Assembly (NCBI RefSeq): GCF_900105415.1
Contig: NZ_FNSM01000002.1
Span: forward strand, 186,001 to 250,000
Length of the DNA stretch: 64,000 nucleotides
Source of the DNA: Streptomyces sp. TLI_105
GTDB taxonomy: Bacteria > Actinomycetota > Actinomycetes > Streptomycetales > Streptomycetaceae
Direction: 5' to 3'
Shown: one piece after another, positions 42,136 through 50,928 of the stretch
Numbering within the stretch: position 1 is the stretch's first letter
How the letters are laid out: the number at the start of each line of letters is the position of its first letter
The notes under the pieces: generated by a model
Seen by the model: only the letters and a program-made list of their open reading frames with translations
Database searches by the model: none
Told to the model about the DNA's origin: nothing
Position numbers and translations under genes: made by a program

Positions 42136-42516
42136 CTATAGATGGTCGGCAGGTCTACCTGTAGCGGGCTTCGAGACTCCGCCATCCTGGGTGGTGAACC
42201 GGTCCAGCAGCCGGATCGCCATGTCGTGGTCGTAGAACCGGGCCATCTCGTAAGCACTTCTTCCACCGTCGGGGGTGGCGGTGGGGTCGGCACCATAGGC
42301 AAGGACGATTGCGGTGAGAGCGCTGTCGATCGGCTGCCCTGACTGAAGAGCCGAGTCCCCTTCCAGTTCGATGGCGTGCGTCAGCAAAGTCATGCCGAAG
42401 CAGACCTCGTTCACGTCAGCTCCCTCGTCCAGGAGGCGCGTGAGCGTGGCGTGATCGCTCGACTCGACCGCCTGATGGGCGGGCGTCCAAGGTTCGATTT
42501 CGACGATATTCACCAC
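42136..42516 (-). CDS. ankyrin-repeat protein
   Basis: 126 residues with ankyrin-type repeats: PWTPAHQAVESSDHATLTRLLDEGADVNEV, MTLLTHAIELEGDSALQSGQPIDSALTAIVLAYGADPTA, and GGRSAYEMARFYDHDMAIRLLDRF. Small ankyrin proteins are frequent as immunity proteins in polymorphic-toxin loci. No toxin is adjacent. Convergent with the DUF3027-like gene. Confidence 0.75.
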   Translation of the reverse strand: MVNIVEIEPWTPAHQAVESSDHATLTRLLDEGADVNEVCFGMTLLTHAIELEGDSALQSGQPIDSALTAIVLAYGADPTATPDGGRSAYEMARFYDHDMAIRLLDRFTTQDGGVSKPATGRPADHL

Positions 42517-42561
42517 GGCATCATGTCTGATCGCTCACCATCATGATCGGCCGAGCAGCTC

Positions 42562-43262
42562 CTAAGCAGCCTCTACCAAGGCAGACGCGGCTGGGAAGGC
42601 AACGGCCTCATTGAAGTGATGGCCGTGCTGGAGGCAGTGGTAGAGCTGTCCGATCAGGCGGTTGAACAGGTTGCGCTGGGCTGAGGCGTGCCAGTCTCCC
42701 TGGTCGCGGCGGCGCCGGTAGTGGGCCTTGGCACCGGGTGATGCGGTGATAGAAGAGAAGGCCCAGAGGTAGCCGACGGCGTTCAGGCGGTCGTTCTTCA
42801 CCCACCGTCTGGTGATGGACGACTTCTTGCCGGAGGCCCGGGTGATGGGCGAGGAGCCGGCGTATGCCTTCAGCCCGCGGGCGTCGGCGAACCGGGCGCG
42901 GTCGTCTCCGATCTCAGCGAGCACCCGGGCGCCGAGCTGGGTGCCCAGGCCGGGGAAACTGAGGATGATCTCAGCGTCCGGATGCTGAGGGAACGCATCC
43001 TCGACCGCCTCGGCGAGCTGGGCGGCGGCGGTGCAGGCAGCCTCCAATTGGATGAGGAGGGCGAGCATCTGCTTGCCGAGCGCGTCCTCGACGAGTGCGG
43101 GCTGGTGAGCCCAGTCGGCCCGGAAGACCTCGCGGAGCCGTTCGGCCTCGGCCTCGATCCCGCGCTGACGGCCGGCCCGCTTGAGCGCGGCCTGGAGCTG
43201 GACGCGGGTCAATCGGGCCGCACGGGCCGGTGTGGGTGCGGCCTTGAGGAGCTCGTTGTCGG
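42562..43262 (-). pseudogene. IS110-family transposase, C-terminal remnant
   Basis: The frame from about 43262 to 42562 encodes the Transposase_20 half of an IS110 enzyme (LLKAAPTPARAARLTRVQLQAALKRAGRQRG ... SFPGLGTQLGARVLAEIGDD ... KAYAGSSPITRASGKKSSITRR ... HASAQRNLFNRLIGQLYHCLQHG). The N-terminal DEDD catalytic domain is missing; upstream, the frame stays open only because of unrelated antisense sequence. At the break lies a 24-bp imperfect direct repeat (CGTACGGAC ... CCCCAG twice, 43260-43310). Confidence 0.85.
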
Positions 43263-43378
43263 CGTACGGACTTTTCTCCCCAGTTGCGTACGGACGAACG
43301 TCCCCAGCTCTGACCGCAGGCAGCGGCAGCAGGGGGATCTCGGTTGAGATCGATGCCCCGACCAGGGACACTCGCGCG

Positions 43379-44191
43379 ATGAGCCACAGCACATCGTCTG
43401 AACCGATCGAGCGAGGGTGGGACGAGCCCTGGTATCGGGTTCGCATGGCGGACTTCCAGGCGTCGTTCCTGCCCAGCGACGGCGAGGACTTGGACGAGGT
43501 CTGCAACGTCGATGTCTTCGTGACTCTGAAGGATGGATCTCGTTGGACCGCGACCGTGTTCACCGTCGTGGAAGTCGAACGCCTGATGAAACTCTGGGCA
43601 GGGACCGACGAGGCCCTCGGGGGCCGGTACTTCTGGGTCTCGGACGGCCTGATCGTCAGGGATCCCGGCATCGACAACATGACCGACGTAATCGCCGGAC
43701 TGATCGAGAATGGCGAGTTCTCCGAGCCCGTCGAACACCAGCGAGTCCCAGAACGGTGCATCGGTCTGCATGACCAGCACCATCACCGTTCGCAGCTGAC
43801 CGCAGCATCGACCGACAGGAACCTGAGGGAGCGTCACCTCCAGCTGTCGAAGGACACGGCGTACGCGGTCTCACGCGAGCATTCCCACGCAATCGAACAG
43901 CGAGGTAACTCTCCGCGATGGCTCCCCAAGATCTGTGCCAGAACCCCGTTCTCGGGCTCTGGCACAACTTCTGTGGATCTGGCGCGAGACGGCAGGTCCG
44001 TGCGCCGTGCTACGTCCTGGTCGGCTGCGGTGCCGACGGGATTTGAACCCGCGAGACAGATGGGAGCAGGTCCGCTCCGTCTCCGTCAGTCGCCGTGGGA
44101 GGGACCTCGCCCACGGCGATCGCAATGGACCGCTCTGCCACGGCACCGCAGCCTGCGGAAATGCGCGCATTCCCGCTCTGGCCAAGCGTAG
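43379..44191 (+). CDS. immunity-like hypothetical protein with altered 3' end
   Basis: ATG 43379. Residues 1-120 are convincing (DEPWYRVRMADFQASFLPSDGEDLDEV, VFVTLKDGSRWTATVFTVVEVERLMKLWAGTDEALGGRYFWVSDGLIVRD), resembling small acidic immunity-type proteins that normally end shortly after LIENGEFSEPVEH. From about 43750 the frame becomes Arg/His/Ser-rich and runs through the miniature element and across the tRNA-like gene on the other strand to 44191. The original stop was probably lost by a rearrangement, so the native protein is about 125 residues. Confidence 0.5.
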   Translation: MSHSTSSEPIERGWDEPWYRVRMADFQASFLPSDGEDLDEVCNVDVFVTLKDGSRWTATVFTVVEVERLMKLWAGTDEALGGRYFWVSDGLIVRDPGIDNMTDVIAGLIENGEFSEPVEHQRVPERCIGLHDQHHHRSQLTAASTDRNLRERHLQLSKDTAYAVSREHSHAIEQRGNSPRWLPKICARTPFSGSGTTSVDLARDGRSVRRATSWSAAVPTGFEPARQMGAGPLRLRQSPWEGPRPRRSQWTALPRHRSLRKCAHSRSGQA

Positions 44192-44271
44192 AGACATCGT
44201 TCTCCGCGGACGAATCTTTATCCGGTCGCCTGCAACGACTGCCATAGGCCCACAGAAGTTGTGCCAGAGCC
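43955..44271. mobile_element. 317-bp miniature element with IS6-like ends
   Basis: Perfect 22-bp inverted repeats (GGCTCTGGCACAACTTCTGT..., 43955-43976 and 44250-44271) flanked by a perfect 8-bp direct repeat CGTTCTCG (43947-43954 and 44272-44279). IR sequence beginning GGCTCTG and 8-bp duplication are typical of the IS6 family. No transposase fits inside; instead it carries a tRNA-Ser-like gene in its centre. A relic TGTGCCAGAACC at 43934-43945, matching the end of the related element at 63601, lies just outside. Recent transposition is indicated by the intact duplication. Confidence 0.85.
44029..44147 (-). tRNA. atypical tRNA-Ser-like gene with enlarged anticodon arm
   Basis: Minus strand, 119 nt. 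The acceptor halves GGTGCCG and CGGCACC pair over 7 bp and extend to 12 bp in the flanks. The T arm GCGGG-TTCAAAT-CCCGT and the D region TGGCAGAGCGGTCCATTGC are canonical and match bacterial tRNA-Ser, as does a long variable arm (GAGAC/GTCTC and GGAGC/GCTCC). The anticodon arm is abnormal: stem TCGCC/GGCGA is followed by five more pairs GTGGG/CCCAC and a 10-nt loop CGAGGTCCCT instead of a 7-nt loop. CGA, a serine anticodon, occurs in that loop but not in normal context. No encoded CCA. It could be a decayed, a specialised or a mimic tRNA. Confidence 0.6.
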
Positions 44272-44437
44272 CGTTCTCGTGGACAAAGCCAGTCCGGGCC
44301 TGACGGAACCCGCTCAGGGCAAAACAGGATGAAAACCCTCATATGGGTGAAGCTCCTCGCCTCGGGATCGACCAGCACGCTGCCGTAACGGAGAGCGCGT
44401 TTGGCATGTCGCTTCACTGGCCTGGTTGGATTCCCGT

Positions 44438-45187
44438 ATGACGGATTGGCCGCAACTCAGCCATGCTTACGGCTCCGCAGAGGACATACCCGCGCTGCTG
44501 GACCAGATCGCATCGGAGCCGAACGCCGAGCGTTGGAACGATCTGTGGTCGGTGCTGTGCCATCAAGGCAGTGTCTATTCGGCCAGCTTCGCGACCCTGC
44601 CATGGCTAGTCGACGTAGCTGGCAGCGATGACCGAGAGCAGGCGGTCAGTGCCCTGAACCTGGCGGGCGCGATCATGGCTGGCTCCGATCAGCCGCACGG
44701 GGCCGGCGATGTCCGCGCGCAGCACTCGGCGGAGGTCGAGACCCTGCTGGCGGTGGTGAACCAGCACCTCCGGACGGCGTCCGATCGCACCGAGTACGCC
44801 TACCTCCTGGAAGCCATGCTGAGCTTCGAAGGCGTCATGGGTTGGAGCGAAGAGCTGGCCTGGGGCCTTGTGAACGAGGAGTACGAGATCTCCTGCCCCA
44901 GCTGCCAAGCCAACCTGTTCGTTGTCATCGGGGAGCGCGGATTCTTCTCCACGAGCGGCGACTACGCGCTGTCGGGGGACGACGTCGAGACGACGCCCCT
45001 GCGTCCCGCGAATGTCGCAGACATGGACGGCATCGGCCGACGGCTTCACGACATCGCGCTCAGCGACGGTCACCCGGAAGTCGCCAGCGCGATGCTCTAC
45101 ATCTTCGGCGATGCCACGTGCCCGGACTGTGAAACAGGCTTCTCCGTGGCGGACCAGATCAGCGCCGACTGGTCCGCCACACACTGA
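44438..45187 (+). CDS. hypothetical protein with paired cysteines
   Basis: 249 residues from ATG 44438. WNDLWSVLCHQGSVYSASFATLPWLVDVAGS and YLLEAMLSFEGVMGWSEELAWGLVNEEYEISCPSCQANLFVVIGERG are typical of a Streptomyces protein group seen beside immunity genes. The CPSC and CPDC pairs likely hold a metal. No signal peptide. I do not know the family name. Confidence 0.65.
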   Translation: MTDWPQLSHAYGSAEDIPALLDQIASEPNAERWNDLWSVLCHQGSVYSASFATLPWLVDVAGSDDREQAVSALNLAGAIMAGSDQPHGAGDVRAQHSAEVETLLAVVNQHLRTASDRTEYAYLLEAMLSFEGVMGWSEELAWGLVNEEYEISCPSCQANLFVVIGERGFFSTSGDYALSGDDVETTPLRPANVADMDGIGRRLHDIALSDGHPEVASAMLYIFGDATCPDCETGFSVADQISADWSATH

Positions 45188-45234
45188 GGGCAGGTCCAAC
45201 GAAACGTACCCGCCTTCCCCGGAGCAGGACTGGT

Positions 45235-46044
45235 ACCTCAGGCCGCTCAAACTTCGGTGAGACGAAACTGCCGGTCATCAACCTTCGGTGACCTCGATCA
45301 GTCTTCGATGAGACAGCACACCCGTCTCTCAAATCGGGTATTTCGGAAATAAACCCTGAAAAGCGACGCACAGAATGGCCCCTTCAGTCGACGAACTCGG
45401 CCCGCCCGGTATGGATCGATCCGCGATCAGCTGGGAGGCTCACACATGGCCTCTCGTGGCTTTTTGAGCCCTCGGGTAGCTCGCCGGTTACGAAAAATGG
45501 GGGCGCCGGTCACTGGTGAGACTGAGCGCTTCACTTGGCAAGTGAGCCGTTGACTTGGCGGGGCTGTGCGCTTGAGTTGGCGGGCAGGGGTAGCGGACTG
45601 GTTTCTTACCTACGGGGTCTTCGCGAAAACCGCACGGGAGGCTGCTGCCGCGGGCTGTGCTGAGGGCATGGAGGTATCGGTTCCTATCCCTGAGGCCGGA
45701 TCCCGGCCGGTGTGGTCGCACAGCTGCACTCTGGACGATCTCGCCGCGCCGTACACCATTGCCCCGGGGTCTTCGGGCGGCTGGAGACGGGGCCGGGATG
45801 GGCCCGGCGGTAGACGGCGGCGTGGAAGACATACGGGGCGGGGATCATCTGTCGGTCCAGGACCTGGCCAACTTTCCGGCGCTCGCCTCGCTACCGGCAC
45901 GCGGGTTTACCTGGCGGGCCCGGCAGCGGCACCGCCCTGGGCTGCAGTACATGCAAGCGCTTTAGTCGGCACCTGCACACTTGGTGAGGTGCGACAGAGG
46001 AAATGCGGGTGCCGACTGATGGGCCGTACGGGCAGCATGCCCGT
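45235..46044. other. gene-poor region with transposon-end-like direct repeats
   Basis: No intact gene. 45250-45310 has three spaced copies of CTTCGGTGA/CTTCGATGA. 45523-45585 has three tandem units (GCGCTTCACTTGGC, GCCGTTGACTTGGC, GCGCTTGAGTTGGC) at 21-22 bp spacing, like transposase-binding sites at Tn7- or IS21-type ends. 45830-45965 reads on the plus strand as a possible fragment of an unknown protein (LANFPALASLPARGFTWRARQRHRPGLQYM) without start or continuation. Probably the wreck of a transposon. Confidence 0.4.
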
Positions 46045-46497
46045 ATGTCTACCGAAGTCAGCGGAATGATCGAGTGCCGGCCAGGCGCCCGCCTCTGGGG
46101 CCCCGACGACGAGGACTCCGTGTGGCACGCCGCCATCGACCTCTTCCTGCTCAACAACGGCAACGCCTACGACGCCCTCGCCTGCCTCTTCGGCATCCGG
46201 AACTACTTCGGCTTCCGCCCTCTGGCCGAAAGCCGCGGCTTTCCGAGCGACGCATCCGAGGGGCTCCAGACCGAGTACGCCGCGTACGGCGGATCTCCTG
46301 ACACCCACGGCACGACATGGATCACGTGGGCCGAGCTCGCCTCGACCGACTGGCAGGAAACAGACAGTTTCGGCACGCGAAGCCGAGAATCGGTCGCCGG
46401 AAACGAAAGCGACTGGGGGCCGGTCTGGAGCGTGATGCGGACACTCAGCGAACTCCATGGAGCAGACCATGTGCGACTCGCTGTCTGGTTCCACTGA
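46045..46497 (+). CDS. hypothetical protein
   Basis: 150 residues from ATG 46045 (an earlier start at 46003 is less likely). ECRPGARLWGPDDEDSVWHAAIDLFLLNNGNAYDALACLFGIRNYFGFRPLAESRGFPSD is well conserved-looking, soluble alpha/beta. Followed closely by the DUF5958 gene in the same direction. No family recognised. Confidence 0.6.
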   Translation: MSTEVSGMIECRPGARLWGPDDEDSVWHAAIDLFLLNNGNAYDALACLFGIRNYFGFRPLAESRGFPSDASEGLQTEYAAYGGSPDTHGTTWITWAELASTDWQETDSFGTRSRESVAGNESDWGPVWSVMRTLSELHGADHVRLAVWFH

Positions 46498-46542
46498 CCT
46501 CGACTCCGCGGCGAAGCGCCGCTTGCCCGATGGGAGACCGGC

Positions 46543-46941
46543 GTGACTGAACGCGACATCCTACTCAACGAGCTTGCCCAGGGGCTCCGCCCGATGCCAC
46601 AGGGCATCGCATGGTTCGACGCACTCGCCCCAGACGAGCAGTCCGAGGTCCTACTGTTTCTGCGCCACCACTGTGTCCAGGCACGTGTCGTCGCCGAGGA
46701 CGGACCGGAGGGCATCCGCCGTGCCGGTCTGCGCCCGACGCACACGCCGGCGGTGCTGATCACCCGTGGTCGGATAGACCATCAACTGGGGAAGGTCGCC
46801 TCTCTGACTCCCCTCGACGAACGCCGGAAGGCCTTCCGGCTGCTAATCGCGGTGCTCGCGATCGCCGACGGACGACGCCGCGAGCGCTACTGCTCGAACG
46901 GGTGCGGTCACTGGTGGCACAGGCTGTCCGCCGCCGACTGA
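46543..46941 (+). CDS. DUF5958-like protein
   Basis: 132 residues from GTG 46543. ILLNELAQGLRPMPQGIAWFDALAPDEQSEVLLFLRHHCVQARVVAEDGPEGIRRAGLRPTHTPAVLI and the end RRRERYCSNGCGHWWHRL match the Streptomyces DUF5958 group, in which a C-x3-C-x-H cluster ends the protein. The family often sits in immunity-type loci. Function unknown. Confidence 0.7.
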   Translation: MTERDILLNELAQGLRPMPQGIAWFDALAPDEQSEVLLFLRHHCVQARVVAEDGPEGIRRAGLRPTHTPAVLITRGRIDHQLGKVASLTPLDERRKAFRLLIAVLAIADGRRRERYCSNGCGHWWHRLSAAD

Positions 46942-47046
46942 TCCCTCCGTCGGCATCAGCGCCCAGCTGGGCTCCCGTATCAGGCACGTACATAGCCCGA
47001 CGGACCGGCAGCAGCGTGGAGTCACTACCGCAGCGGCTCGGTGAGT

Positions 47047-48144
47047 TCACGCAAGGGTCACGTGTATCCCGCCCTCGGCCAGAACTTCGATCACCAGGGC
47101 GACCAGGTCATATTGCTCACCCTCTGGCGCCAGGACGCGGGACAGGTGCTCGCGTGCAGTCGCAGCGTCCCACCAGACCAAGGTCGCAGGAGCGGTATAG
47201 CCGAAGTTGCCACGCAGACAGTCCACGAGGGCATCCAAGCAGCCGCCGAAGTAGCCGCCCGGCCCGTTGACGGCCTCGCCGAGTGCCAGGTAGAGGCCCG
47301 ATTCGTCCGTGATGTGCCGGCCGTCCAGCTCGTACGCGTGTCCGGCCTGCCGGTCCTGGTGCTTGAGCCGACAGCCCCGCTCCCGGACGAGATCGAGCCA
47401 GGCCCCACGCTGGCGGCTCTCGAGCCCGGCCCAAGCACCAGGGGCGTCTGGCGGGCCGGCAAGCCAGCGCTCCCATACTGACCGGGCGTATCCCGGTACG
47501 GGTGCAAGGTATCCGTCAAGTTCCAGATCAATCAGCTCCGCCCCGCGGGAGGTCGGCTGCCACGTACGGACTTTGGGTCGCAGCAGCCGATCGGTGAGCG
47601 GTTCGCCTCGGTCGTCCTGTATCTCAAGCCAGGCCTCCTCCAGGTCCAGCGTGCGCCGGGTGCCCGTAGCCAGTGCCCGCCGTAGCCGATCACTCGGGAC
47701 AAGCCCCCGCAGGACGAGAGGAGGTTCCACTTGCTCGGGCGGCAGGATCCGGGCGAATTCCCGGCAGGAACCCAGCCACCGGTACCCGTCGTGCAGTCGG
47801 ACAGGCGCCCGGTGCCCCTCGGGCGGGCCCACGTAGTCGTCCAGACCGGTGAGCACAAGACCGTCCGTCCCCGGGTGCTGCCCGAGACTCTCCGCGTCCT
47901 CCAGCAGCCAGGCGTCGAGCGTCCTGTCCTCCGGCACCAGCCACACCCTGCTACCGACCCAGCCGCGCGGGACCTCAGCTCCATCCGGAACCCAGCCGAA
48001 CAGCTCGTACGTCCCGCGCAGGGGTTCCCGGAAGAATCCCTCCACCTCGGCGCAGACGCCCCAGACGTGGCCGCTTCCCGTGTCCGTCAGCGCGTACCGT
48101 CCCTGCGCGCGATGGCCCCTGTCCACATGCACGGCGGGAATCAT
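47047..48144 (-). CDS. barstar-domain protein
   Basis: 365 residues. The C-terminal 90 match barstar, the barnase inhibitor: YELDGRHITDESGLYLALGEAVNGPGGYFGGCLDALVDCLRGNFGY, with the usual YFG-x-x-LDAL-x-D-x-L core. The N-terminal 270 residues are an extra domain (HVWGVCAEVEGFFREP ... LVLTGLDDYVGP ... CREFARILPPEQVEPPLVLRGL) also seen in long Streptomyces barstar proteins. It should neutralise a barnase-type ribonuclease, but no such toxin is in the window, so it is an orphan immunity gene. Confidence 0.8.
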   Translation of the reverse strand: MIPAVHVDRGHRAQGRYALTDTGSGHVWGVCAEVEGFFREPLRGTYELFGWVPDGAEVPRGWVGSRVWLVPEDRTLDAWLLEDAESLGQHPGTDGLVLTGLDDYVGPPEGHRAPVRLHDGYRWLGSCREFARILPPEQVEPPLVLRGLVPSDRLRRALATGTRRTLDLEEAWLEIQDDRGEPLTDRLLRPKVRTWQPTSRGAELIDLELDGYLAPVPGYARSVWERWLAGPPDAPGAWAGLESRQRGAWLDLVRERGCRLKHQDRQAGHAYELDGRHITDESGLYLALGEAVNGPGGYFGGCLDALVDCLRGNFGYTAPATLVWWDAATAREHLSRVLAPEGEQYDLVALVIEVLAEGGIHVTLA

Positions 48145-48311
48145 GCCCAGACCAAGGGTAGTCCGTGAAACTCTTTTCGAGATCGGTCACGGTGAACCGT
48201 TCCGGGTCGGATGAAGGCTGAGTGCTCGATCTGGCGGATGGCGCCATCTGAAGCGCTCAGTCACAACTGGCGAGACCGAGCACAGCACTATGCTCCAGCC
48301 TCACGACCAGT

Positions 48312-48824
48312 GACCTCGGGTTCACCTGCACGTGCTGCGGGGACCACCACCCTGAGCTGCCGATGAACTATACGGCCGAGGCCCCTGCCGTGTGGGATCC
48401 GGCTTTCACCGACGCCGAGGACTGCCTGCTCTCCACAGACCAGTGCGTGATCCGCGGGCAGCACTACTTCGTCAAGGGCCTGATCGAAATACCGGTCATC
48501 GGCACCAGCGACGTGTTCTCCTGGGGCGTCTGGGTCTCGCTCAGCCGAGCAAGCTTCTCCCGTGCCGCGGACCTGTGGGACACCCCCGGCCGGGAGTCCG
48601 AAAAACCATAATTCGGTTGGCTCACCACAGACCTGCCGATCTACCCGACCACGACCCTCAACCTGAAGACGCACGTGCATACCCGCCCGATTGGGGAACG
48701 CCCCTTCATCGAGCTGGAACCCACCGACCACCCCCTCGCCGTCGAGCAACGCACAGGAATCAGCCTGGACCGCGTGCGGGAAATCGCGGCGGCCGTGCTC
48801 TACACCGGTGACGACCAGCCGTAG
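48312..48824 (+). pseudogene. DUF2199 protein gene with in-frame ochre stop
   Basis: The frame encodes a DUF2199 protein: GFTCTCCGDHHPELPMNY, then CLLSTDQCVIRGQHYFVKGLIEIPVIGTSDVFSWGVWVSLS, then TAA at 48609-48611, then FGWLTTDLPIYPTTTLNLKTHVHTRP and IELEPTDHPLAVEQRTGISLDRVREIAAAVL in the same frame to TAG 48824. Family members usually read YFGWL, so the stop most likely replaced a TAC/TAT tyrosine codon. No start codon precedes the CTCCG motif. ATG 48363 would give only an 82-residue fragment. Confidence 0.85.
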
Positions 48825-49625
48825 TGATGTCCGGCAAGCCGGCATCGCCGGTCCTGGTCAGGGCCAGCGACCTGAGCCACAGGGGCCGACGGTCCGACGG
48901 TCCGACGAGAAGGCATCCTCATCCACGGGCAGGACATCCGGCGGCGCTGCGACGTGCCGGGAGCCACACAGATGACTTGTGGATGCCGGACCTGAGCACC
49001 ACCAGCCGCTCCCCCACTGCTTTACGGCTGACCCCAAGAAGCCGTCGGCCGAGCCGCTGGTACTGCGCGTACGGTCAGCTCCACGCTCGCGCCCCATGCG
49101 ATCAATGAGGCCGCGCACCAAAAGGGTTTTCCACGAGGTCGGATGCCGACGTGATCACCTCATGACGACCAGAAAGGGTCATGCCGTCCAGGCGCCCCAC
49201 TCCGCTCTCCCCCACCCGTGCGGCGCCGATCACCGCTCAACCCAGCGCCCGATCGCCGTGACCGCCCACCCAGGAGAGCCTGCCCGTACAGAAGACCGCC
49301 CTCATTCCCTACGCGATCCCCCGCATCCCCCGAGCCTTGCACGCCCACGCCACGGTCCACTGCCACCCAGACGGCGCCTGGCACATCGCCTGGGTCCGGC
49401 CCGACGCGCCCGGCACTGTCCCGGTCACTGCCCTGCGACACCCCGCCGCGCCAGCTACCTCAACCACCGTCCCCGATCCCGACCGCAGTGTGCCCGCAGT
49501 CAGGGACCCCTGATCTCTCCTCCTTCGCCACCACGTCCAAGGCTGGCATCCGCGCGGACGCCAGCCTTTCTGCGTTTCGGGTTCAAGGAATCATGAGGCG
49601 AGACAAGGAGAGGGGCGACTGCAGG
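48825..49625. other. 800-bp stretch without a firm gene
   Basis: Open frames here have poor codon use. The one plausible product is the short frame at 49280-49513, listed separately. The remainder holds no recognised motif, repeat or RNA. Confidence 0.4.
49280..49513 (+). CDS. possible small protein with non-standard start
   Basis: The frame from 49280 to TGA 49511 reads KTALIPYAIPRIPRALHAHATVHCHPDGAWHIAWVRPDAPGTVPVTALRH, protein-like with Streptomyces codon bias, but only a CTG start is available after CAGGAGAG. Either a rare start is used or the start codon was lost. No family. Confidence 0.3.
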   Translation: MPVQKTALIPYAIPRIPRALHAHATVHCHPDGAWHIAWVRPDAPGTVPVTALRHPAAPATSTTVPDPDRSVPAVRDP

Positions 49626-50251
49626 TCATTGCAGTGGGTGGGTTTCCACGTACAGGAGAGGCACGCCTTCCCGATCAGAGAACTCAATCCGGCCCGACTG
49701 CGTGTTGGGTACGAGCAGAAGGGTGGTCCCCCGGACGAACTGACCGGGGCCGGGGTTCGGCAGGTTGGTGAAGAGGTCGCCCTGCTGTCCGAGGTCTTCG
49801 CACTCGATCGTGAGAGGGCTGCCGGCGCTCTGTACTTCCCCGTCCGCCCCAATCCAGTCGGCCTGCGAGAACGGATAGGTGTCGAGTTTGGTGCTGCCGG
49901 TGTTCTTGATCTTGAACTCCAGGCAGACGAACTGCTTGCCCGGCTCGGCGGTGGCGGTGGAGTCCGTATCAGGGTCTGAGACTGTCCTGGCCGTCTTCAC
50001 GCTGACCAAGGTGACGTCGGCGGAGCCGCCCGGGATGTCGAGCAGGTCACTGGTACTGGTCACCACGGGCACGGTCTTCCCCGGGGTGAGAGTGGGGGCG
50101 GTGGGAGATGCCGTCGTGGACTTTGCCGACGGGTGCGCGGTCTGTTGTTCTTGCCGCCACCGGTCACCGTTCTGCTCGCCGCCACAGCCGTCGATACAAC
50201 GAAAGCCGCCATACACCCGAGCGCTGTGCGCCTCACGAAGGCTTCCACCAT
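49626..50251 (-). pseudogene. DUF4352-like lipoprotein, signal and mature parts out of frame
   Basis: The mature domain (SADVTLVSVKTARTVSDPD ... GKQFVCLEFKIKNTGSTKLDTYPFSQADWIGADGEVQ ... GDLFTNLPNPGPGQFVRGTTLLLVPN) is a DUF4352-type beta domain. Its natural lipoprotein signal, MVEAFVRRTALGCMAAFVVSTA, starts at 50251 in another frame. The frames meet near 50185-50190, where insertion of one base would give VSTA-CGGEQNGD, a good lipobox. So a single-base deletion (or a sequencing error) separates them. The native protein would be an extracytoplasmic lipoprotein of about 208 residues. Confidence 0.65.
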
Positions 50252-50517
50252 CGCCCCTCACCGCCCTCTGTCTGGATACTCCAGATTCGCCCTCCTCGAC
50301 TCCAACCGCACTCCCCCGCCGGGCGAACGATGAAGGCCCGTGCCCTCAGGTACAACGGGGCACGGACCTTCTGCGGAACTGTTAGGGACTGGCCTTTGCG
50401 GCTTCGGTGCCCGACCCGCCAAACCGCTCTGGGTTCCCCGGACGACACCGCTGGTGTCATCGGCAGAGCAGCAGGAAGCTTTTCGTGCGGTGGGGAACTC
50501 GTGGCACGGACTATGGG

Positions 50518-50928
50518 TCAGAGGCGGAGCCACTCGTCGCGCGCCCAGTCCCATACTGACTCCCAGCGGTCCTCCGTGAGGCCGCCCTCTCCGATGCACC
50601 TCCAGAGGACGACGGCGCCGTCGGGTCCGACGAGGTAGAAGTCGCCTTCGTCCTCGCACAGGACGATCAGGTCGCGCGGGACGCCCTGGTCCCAGGCGAT
50701 CTCCATGAGCTCCGGCAGGTACGTGTGCCTGTCCTCGTCCGTGACGGTGACGGGTTCCAGGCGGCCGCGCTCGACGTCGCCGACACAGAGCAGGAATTCT
50801 CGGAGTCCGGCGGGCAGCTGGATGCCGTGTTCTTTTTCGATCCGCGCGAGGAGCTGCTCGTCGGGGAGCTCCGGCGGAGTCTCGTCCGGACCGTTGGTCT
50901 CCAGGATGTACTGGATGACGTCTTCCAC
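50518..50928 (-). CDS. SMI1/KNR4 (SUKH) immunity-type protein
   Basis: 136 residues from GTG 50928, chosen because GTGAGGAGAATC directly precedes it. LPDEQLLARIEKEHGIQLPAGLREFLLCVGDVERGRLEPV and LIVLCEDEGDFYLVGPDGAVVLWRCIGEGGL ... SVWDWARDEW are standard SUKH features. SUKH proteins neutralise nuclease and other toxins of polymorphic systems. No cognate toxin is adjacent. The 51-kb partition locus follows. Confidence 0.75.
   Translation of the reverse strand: MEDVIQYILETNGPDETPPELPDEQLLARIEKEHGIQLPAGLREFLLCVGDVERGRLEPVTVTDEDRHTYLPELMEIAWDQGVPRDLIVLCEDEGDFYLVGPDGAVVLWRCIGEGGLTEDRWESVWDWARDEWLRL

Noticed and set aside
44029..44147. Selenocysteine tRNA
   Set aside because: The D region and T arm are those of ordinary tRNA-Ser and no UCA anticodon loop can be placed.
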